64,000 bases of DNA from Kribbella sp. VKM Ac-2569 (GTDB lineage Bacteria; Actinomycetota; Actinomycetes; Propionibacteriales; Kribbellaceae): NCBI RefSeq assembly GCF_004216905.1, contig NZ_SGXJ01000001.1, positions 744,001 to 808,000 on the forward strand, in the 5' to 3' direction. The notes under the pieces are model-generated. The model did not search any database. It was not told where the DNA came from and was given only the letters and a program-made list of their open reading frames with translations. Both the position numbers and the translations under genes were made by a program. Every line of letters begins with the position of its first letter. Positions within the stretch are counted from its first letter, which is position 1. Below are positions 59,077 to 64,000 of the stretch, piece after piece.

Positions 59077-62000
59077 ATGCTGTCTTGGATCAGGAAGCTC
59101 GGTGTCATCGGGATCGCGGGGGCGGTTGCGGTCGCGATGGTCGGGGTGGCGCCGGCCGCCGCCGACCCACCACCACAGCACAAGAAGGAACTTGGCTACG
59201 CCGCCAAGGCGCTGTTGCAGAAGGCAAGGTCGAAGGGCCAGACGTCGGTCACGCTGCTCGTCGCCGCCGACAAGGGACAGAGCGGCAATGTGGCGCAGCG
59301 GCTCGTCAAGCTCGGCGGCACCATCGAGAAGCGCACCGACTCGGTCGGGTACCTGCGCGTGAAGATCAACATCGACAAGGCCCAGGACGTCGCGAGCCTC
59401 GCAGGCGTGACCGCCGCGGACGTCGACGACGTGATCCCACTCGAGGATCCGCGCCCGCACGGCAGCACGGACCCGAGTCCACAGCCGGCGCCGAACGCGT
59501 CGACCCCTCGGGTCAACCCGTATATGCCGACGGGTGACACCGGTGCCGCACAGTTCGTCAACGCCAATCCGGCGTGGGACGGCCGCGGCGTCACGGTCGG
59601 CATCCTCGACACCGGTGTCGACCTCGGGCACCCGTCGCTGAACACGACCTCGACCGGCGAGCGGAAGATCACCGACTGGGTCACCTACACCGACCCGGCG
59701 TTCGTCGGCACTACCAACGCCGACAACGACCCGACGTGGATCCACATGACCGCGCAGGCCGCCGGCTACCCCGCGCAGTTCCGTCAGGGCACGTTCAACG
59801 AGCGCGACGCACGCCTCGGCGGCGAGGTCGGCAACGACGTCAACCGCGACGGCAACCCGGCGGGATCGTCAGGGCTGTTCGGTGTCCTCTGGGACACGGC
59901 CGCCAACACCGTCTGGGTGGACACCAACCAGAACGGCACGTTCGCCGACGACCAGCCGATGACCGACTACAAGGTCCACTACGACGTCAACCACTTCGGT
60001 ACGGACAACCCGGCCACGCCGATCAGCGAGTCGATGCCGTTCGTCGTCCAGACCGACCCGGCGAACCAGGCCGTGAACATCGGCATCGTCTCCGGCGCGC
60101 ACGGTTCGCACGTCGCCGGCATCGTGGCCGGTAACAAGCTCTTCGGTGGGAACATGAGCGGCGCGGCGCCGGGCGCGAAGCTGGTGTCGGTGCGGGTGTG
60201 CCTGTTCATCGCCGGATGCACGAACCACGCGCTGCTCGAGGGCATGATCTACGCGGTGACCGTCGCGCACGTCGACGTGGTCAACATGTCGATCGGCGGC
60301 CTGCCGGCACTGAACGACGGCAACAACGCCCGCGCGGTGGTCTACAACCGGCTGATCAACGAGAACGGCGTACAGCTGTTCATCTCGGCCGGTAACAGCG
60401 GCCCGGGGATGAACACCGTCGGCGACCCGTCGGTGGCGTCCCAGGTCGTCAGCGCCGGTTCGTACATCACCCGCGCCACCTGGCTGTCGAACTACGGCTC
60501 GACGACCGGCCCCGCCGAGAACTTGCACCCGTTCTCGTCGCGTGGTCCCGCCGAGGACGGCGCACTCAAACCGGAGATCGTCGCACCGGGCGCCGCGGTC
60601 TCGGCCGTGCCGACCTGGCAGGCGGGTCAGCCGGTCGCCGGCACGTACACCCTGCCGCCGGGCTACGGCATGTTCAACGGCACGTCGATGGCCTCGCCGC
60701 AGATGGCAGGGGCCGGCGCGTTGCTGCTCAGTGCCGCGAAGGCCAACGGGCAGGCGGTCACACCGGCGCAGCTGCGCAAGTCGCTGTTCTCGACGGCACG
60801 GTTCCTGACGAACTACAGCGCGTACCAGCAGGGCAACGGTCTCGCCAGCGTCGGCGACGCGTGGAACCTGCTGAAGAAGAACTCACGGACCGACACCGTT
60901 AGTGCCAAGGTTCCGGTCAGCACCGCGCTGTCCGGCTTCCTGGCGACGCCTGGCGTCGGTATCGGCATCAACGACCGCGAGGGCGTCGTCCTGGGTACGG
61001 AGTACACCCGCACGTACACGCTGCGTCGTACCTCCGGCCCGGCCGGCATCGTGAAGTACAAGCTGTCCTGGCTCGGCAGCGACGGCACCTTCGTCACCGC
61101 CGGCAACGTGATGCTGCCGCTGAACACGGACGTCCCGCTGCCGGTCCTGGTCAAGGCCAAGTCCGTCGGCGCGCATTCGGCGCTGCTGCAGTTCGACGAC
61201 ACCAGTACACCGGGGATCGAGTTCCAGACCCTGAACACGATCGTGGTGCCGTACACCCTGGCGCAGGCCACGCCGTCGCGGACGGTCAGCGGCTCCATCG
61301 GCCGCAACCAGACGACGAGCTACTTCTTCCGGGTTCCCGCGGGTGTCGCCGCGTTGAAGGTGGACCTGTCCGGCCCGAACGGCACGGCCGGTACCGGTCA
61401 GGCACGATTCCTTCGGTTCAGCCCGTACGGCTTGCCGAGCGAGTCCGCCGAGACCAACAGCCTGTACTGCTACAGCCCGCCGGTCGCCGGTGGGACCTGT
61501 GGGGGCGATCCGCTCAGCCGGACCGTCATCAACCCACTGCCCGGGGTCTGGGAGATCACCGTCGAGGCCCGGCGTACGTCGGACGTCTTGAACACTCCCT
61601 TCACCCTGACGGCATCGCTGCTCGGCGTATCGGTATCGCCGAACCCGGACATCATCCCCTCGGCAACTCTCGGGACGCCGCAGTCCCGCTCGTACACCCT
61701 GACGAACCAGCAGGGACCGTTCACGGGCAGGGCTGTAGGGACCGCACTGGGCAGCGCGAAGCTGTCGACGCCCTCGATCGCGGACGGCGCGGGGCAGCAG
61801 TTCCAGGTCAGCGTCACGCCAGGAACGACGCAGCTCCGGGCGTCGATCGGGGGCGCGAGTGACATCAACGCGGACCTCGACCTGTTCCTGTACAACTGCA
61901 CTACCGGAAGCTGCGTCCTGGCGGCGCAGAGCGCGGGCAGTACCGCCGAGGAGGCGGTCACCGTGAACAACCCCGCGGTCGGCGTGTGGGTCGCGCTCGT

Positions 62001-62256
62001 CGACGGGTACGCCGTGCCTTCGGGAACGACGACGTACAACTACCGCGACGTACTCGTCAATCCCGTCTACGGCTCGATCGCGGTGGCAGACGCCAACGCG
62101 CTGAGAGCGACGGGCGCACAGTGGACCGTCTCGGCTGCGGTGACCGCCACCGCGGTACCCGCCGCAGGGCGGGTGCTCCTCGGCAACGTAGAGGCCCGGA
62201 CCGACGCGAACGTCCTCATCGGCCAAGGAGACGTGATCATCCAATCCGTGAGCTAG
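59077..62256 (+). CDS. Secreted S8 subtilisin-like serine protease
   Basis: A 1059-residue exported subtilase. It has a signal peptide (WIRKLGVIGIAGAVAVAMVG, cleaved near APAAA), then an I9-like prodomain to about residue 130. The catalytic domain has Asp178 (GILDTGVD), His342 (GAHGSHVAG) and Ser537 (NGTSMASP), with the oxyanion Asn in SAGNSGPG. An insertion of about 120 residues between Asp and His (VGTTNADNDP to FVVQTDPA) is typical of TPPII/PopC-like subtilases. The C-terminal 450 residues are beta-sandwich repeats with VSVSPNPD and YNCTTGSC-type P-domain-like strands. ATG 59077 is preferred over 59044 and 59062 because GGGGGAT lies 8 bases before it. Its stop shares CTAG with the convergent gene. 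Confidence 0.92.
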   Translation: MLSWIRKLGVIGIAGAVAVAMVGVAPAAADPPPQHKKELGYAAKALLQKARSKGQTSVTLLVAADKGQSGNVAQRLVKLGGTIEKRTDSVGYLRVKINIDKAQDVASLAGVTAADVDDVIPLEDPRPHGSTDPSPQPAPNASTPRVNPYMPTGDTGAAQFVNANPAWDGRGVTVGILDTGVDLGHPSLNTTSTGERKITDWVTYTDPAFVGTTNADNDPTWIHMTAQAAGYPAQFRQGTFNERDARLGGEVGNDVNRDGNPAGSSGLFGVLWDTAANTVWVDTNQNGTFADDQPMTDYKVHYDVNHFGTDNPATPISESMPFVVQTDPANQAVNIGIVSGAHGSHVAGIVAGNKLFGGNMSGAAPGAKLVSVRVCLFIAGCTNHALLEGMIYAVTVAHVDVVNMSIGGLPALNDGNNARAVVYNRLINENGVQLFISAGNSGPGMNTVGDPSVASQVVSAGSYITRATWLSNYGSTTGPAENLHPFSSRGPAEDGALKPEIVAPGAAVSAVPTWQAGQPVAGTYTLPPGYGMFNGTSMASPQMAGAGALLLSAAKANGQAVTPAQLRKSLFSTARFLTNYSAYQQGNGLASVGDAWNLLKKNSRTDTVSAKVPVSTALSGFLATPGVGIGINDREGVVLGTEYTRTYTLRRTSGPAGIVKYKLSWLGSDGTFVTAGNVMLPLNTDVPLPVLVKAKSVGAHSALLQFDDTSTPGIEFQTLNTIVVPYTLAQATPSRTVSGSIGRNQTTSYFFRVPAGVAALKVDLSGPNGTAGTGQARFLRFSPYGLPSESAETNSLYCYSPPVAGGTCGGDPLSRTVINPLPGVWEITVEARRTSDVLNTPFTLTASLLGVSVSPNPDIIPSATLGTPQSRSYTLTNQQGPFTGRAVGTALGSAKLSTPSIADGAGQQFQVSVTPGTTQLRASIGGASDINADLDLFLYNCTTGSCVLAAQSAGSTAEEAVTVNNPAVGVWVALVDGYAVPSGTTTYNYRDVLVNPVYGSIAVADANALRATGAQWTVSAAVTATAVPAAGRVLLGNVEARTDANVLIGQGDVIIQSVS

Positions 62257-62984
62257 TGGCAGTGGTCGTCAGGTGACTCCAGGCTGCGGCCTTCGGGCTT
62301 CTCCCAGGGCTCCTGGCGACCCAACGCGGTGAGGTCCAGGGCGGTGGCGGTGAACGTCATCGCGTCTGGGCCTCGGCCGTACGTCGAGTAGGTGTGGTAG
62401 ACGTTCTCGTCGACGCGGAGGAAGCAGCTCAGGCCGTGGAGGTCGAAGGGCTGCTGCGTCTGGGTGTGCTCGTTGTTCAGCAGCACGTCCCACTCGGCCT
62501 TGGTGCGGTAGTTGTACTCGAACGGTACGACGGACTCGTCCAGCGTGACGTGGTAGTCGTAGTTGAAGTCGCTCCCGTACGACGAGAACCACGGGTACTC
62601 CCACCCACGCGTCTCCCGGTACGCGGCGAGCTTCTCGTACGGCGCCCGCGAGACCAGCGCGAACGTGGTGTTCGCTTCGTTGAGCAGCCGCGTCGACCCG
62701 ATGTCGTCGACGAACCCGGTGCAGTTCGGGCACCCGGCATCCCACTCCGGCTGAAACATGAAGTGGTACACAACCAGCTGGTCCCGCCCCTCGAACAGCT
62801 CGATCAGCCCCACCGGACCGTCGACCCCGTTGAACGCATACCCCTTCTCAACCAACACCATCGGCAGTTCACGCCGACGCGTGTTCAACGCATCCCGCTC
62901 CTTGGTAAACGCCTTCTCCGCAGCCAACAGCTCCCGCCGAGCCCCCAACCACTCATCCCGCGACACCACATCCGGCAAGCTCAT
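62253..62984 (-). CDS. DUF899 thioredoxin-like protein
   Basis: A 243-residue DUF899 protein with a thioredoxin-like fold. LPDVVSRDEWLGARRELLAAEKAFTKERD is the family's N-terminal helix, and YHFMFQPEWDAGCPNCTGFVDDIG (about 113-136) carries a CPNC active-site pair in the thioredoxin position. Later, YHTYSTYGRGPD is the conserved C-terminal block. It probably acts as a cytoplasmic oxidoreductase; the partner is unknown. ATG 62982-62984 has AAGGAG 5 bases before it. It converges on the protease gene, sharing the CTAG stop. Confidence 0.88.
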   Translation of the reverse strand: MSLPDVVSRDEWLGARRELLAAEKAFTKERDALNTRRRELPMVLVEKGYAFNGVDGPVGLIELFEGRDQLVVYHFMFQPEWDAGCPNCTGFVDDIGSTRLLNEANTTFALVSRAPYEKLAAYRETRGWEYPWFSSYGSDFNYDYHVTLDESVVPFEYNYRTKAEWDVLLNNEHTQTQQPFDLHGLSCFLRVDENVYHTYSTYGRGPDAMTFTATALDLTALGRQEPWEKPEGRSLESPDDHCH

Positions 62985-63081
62985 CCCAACTCCTTCCTCA
63001 ACCAACAGAACACCCGAAACGTCGGAACCACCTCGCCCACTTCGACATCCTGCCGCCAACAATCGCCGTACGATCGAACCC

Positions 63082-63429
63082 GTGGCCGACAACTCGAACC
63101 ACACGCCGTACCTGACTGTCCAGGAACGGCCGGCGCGCAACATGGCGGCGCGACTCGAAGGAACACTCATGGTCGACGAGCGCACGAACTGCGTGGTCGT
63201 CCGGAAGAGCGATTACCTCATCGAGGTGGCGTGGCCGCCAGGATGCTCGGTCGTCGCGCGTGGTGTCTCGTTCGCAGTACTCGACGCCGACGGCCGCACA
63301 ATCGCCGCGCTCGGCGACACTGTGGTCCTGGGAGGCGGCTACGTGCTGCCCTCGGCCGCGCACACAACTTCCCGCACCGGCAGCACAAAGGTGTTCGCCG
63401 TCGGCGGAGGCTACGGGCTCCCGAACTGA
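63082..63429 (+). CDS. Small protein of unknown function
   Basis: A 115-residue protein, mostly beta by look: NCVVVRKSDYLIEVAWPPGCSV, then FAVLDADGRTIAALGDTVVLGGGYV and KVFAVGGGYGL. The repeated LGGGYV/VGGGYG segments are Gly-rich. No family is recognised and no signal is present. GTG 63082-63084 is supported by a TACGAT box (63069-63074) 7 bases before it, so it is leaderless; the frame is open upstream. It is divergent from the DUF899 gene. Confidence 0.6.
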   Translation: MADNSNHTPYLTVQERPARNMAARLEGTLMVDERTNCVVVRKSDYLIEVAWPPGCSVVARGVSFAVLDADGRTIAALGDTVVLGGGYVLPSAAHTTSRTGSTKVFAVGGGYGLPN

Positions 63430-63431
63430 TC

Positions 63432-63525
63432 CTGCCGCCGAGTCGTGGGGATTGGTTGGCGGGGTGTTTCTCGAGTCGTGGATTGTGGTGGGTTTTCGGC
63501 GCCGATTCTCACGACTCGGCGGTGG
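63432..63525. repeat. Long hairpin with a second, competing arm
   Basis: CCGCCGAGTCGTG (63435-63447) is exactly inverted as CACGACTCGGCGG (63510-63522), and with G-U pairs the stem runs on inward to 63456/63501. A second CGAGTCGTG at 63472-63480 can pair with the same right arm, giving two alternative folds. It lies between the small unknown gene and the alpha/beta hydrolase gene, a 137-bp gap with no coding frame I can support. Confidence 0.7.
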
Positions 63526-63566
63526 TACGGCGGGGTGTTGGCCGCGCGGGGTGAGAAAGTGGGGGT

Positions 63567-64000
63567 ATGCGGAGGCGAGTGCGGACTGGGGTCGTGTTTT
63601 TCCTCCTGGTTGTGCTTGTTGGTGGGGCTGGGTATGTGGGGTGGGTGTTGGTGCAGCGGTCGGAGCCGGTGGCGTTGCCGGAGACGACCGGGAGTTTTCA
63701 GGTCGGGCGGCGGACGTACGAGTGGACCGACACGCCCCGCCGCGACCCGTACTCGAACGGCCCGCGCCGCCTCGCCGTCTGGCTCTGGTATCCGGTCGCC
63801 AAGGAGACGACCGGCCGCCGCGTGCAGTACGCGCCAGGTGACTGGAGCGGGCTGCACCTGAAAGCCCCGATCTCCTTGTTCCAAGGACCGTTCGACACTC
63901 TCCAGGATCGCGCTCTCGACCGCGTCGCCGTCGCACCCGGGCGGTTCCCGGTCGTCGTCCTGATGCCCGGTATGGGCCTGTCGGCTCCGATGTACGCCGC
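63567..64000 (+). CDS. Alpha/beta hydrolase, platelet-activating-factor-acetylhydrolase-like (3' end outside window)
   Basis: The first about 144 residues are present. An N-terminal signal anchor (VFFLLVVLVGGAGYVGWVLV, about 10-29) is followed by FQVGRRTYEWTDTPRRDPYSNGPRRLAVWLWYPV (about 48-81), the opening strand pair of bacterial PAF-acetylhydrolase/dienelactone-type hydrolases, and FPVVVLMPGMGLSAPMYAA at the edge, the oxyanion strand before the nucleophile. The catalytic Ser, Asp and His lie beyond the window. It is probably membrane-anchored with the enzyme outside. ATG 63567 has GGGGGT just before it. Confidence 0.75.
   Translation, partial: MRRRVRTGVVFFLLVVLVGGAGYVGWVLVQRSEPVALPETTGSFQVGRRTYEWTDTPRRDPYSNGPRRLAVWLWYPVAKETTGRRVQYAPGDWSGLHLKAPISLFQGPFDTLQDRALDRVAVAPGRFPVVVLMPGMGLSAPMYA

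Noticed and set aside
1..64000. tRNA genes, CRISPR arrays, insertion sequences, phage integrases
   Set aside because: I looked for T-loop motifs, regularly spaced repeats and transposase or integrase signatures and found none that hold up; GGTTCGAA-like strings fall inside coding genes.

Overview
The window is high-GC actinobacterial chromosome and looks like a Kribbella-type member of the Propionibacteriales (inference from gene content and codon/GC style; no 16S is present). Supporting signs are a WhiB protein, GlnA2/GlnE, an adenosine kinase of the mycobacterial type, a histone-H1-like Lys/Ala protein, a DUF222/HNH (13E12-type) protein, and many leaderless promoters in which a TAnnnT -10 box sits 6-9 nt in front of an ATG/GTG. 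Genes are packed on both strands, with many 1-4 base ATGA/GTGA overlaps. I see no tRNA, rRNA, insertion sequence, prophage or CRISPR array. The one structural RNA is RNase P RNA (rnpB). No gene-free stretch exceeds 300 bases.

Layout. 0-2.5 kb: the end of an ABC ATPase gene, an O-methyltransferase, adenosine kinase and a lipoprotein. 2.6-11.7 kb: a tightly coupled minus-strand operon encoding a GH127 beta-L-arabinofuranosidase, a dipeptide/oligopeptide-type ABC importer (lipoprotein, two permeases, two ATPases) and a proline iminopeptidase, followed by a GntR/FCD regulator. I read it as a candidate system for importing and dismantling arabinosylated (hydroxy)proline peptides from plant cell wall. 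A perfect inverted repeat made of two quasi-palindromes 21 bp apart covers the GH127 start codon. 12.4-16.3 kb: the Pnkp/Hen1 RNA-repair pair. 16.5-25.6 kb: folE with a divergent Cys-containing HTH regulator, ybaK, GH32 and phospholipase C genes, DAHP synthase with an aromatic-codon leader peptide and attenuator, a second copy of a small unnamed protein family, a histidine phosphatase and a WhiB3/WhiD-like gene.

25.6-30 kb: a sulfonate-type ABC importer with a TauE/SafE permease, preceded by a short RRRHVDLLRV leader peptide of the kind found ahead of actinobacterial sulfur genes. 30-34 kb: GH78 alpha-L-rhamnosidase, trmB, and an SRPBCC/ArsR pair whose operator lies between its own -35 and -10. 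34-40.3 kb: nitrogen control (glnE and glnA2) flanking a sigma factor and its partner. 40.4-47 kb: membrane proteins, an amidase, acetyltransferase and kinase genes, and nadE. 47-49.5 kb: panB with a remarkable disordered N-terminal extension of more than 500 residues. 49.6-58.5 kb: an aldo/keto reductase, Nudix, an iron-box-preceded Cys-rich miniprotein next to a metal-receptor-like protein, the H1-like protein, map, HNH and S10 peptidase. 58.5-64 kb: rnpB, a secreted subtilase, DUF899, a small unknown protein and the start of an alpha/beta hydrolase gene cut by the window edge.
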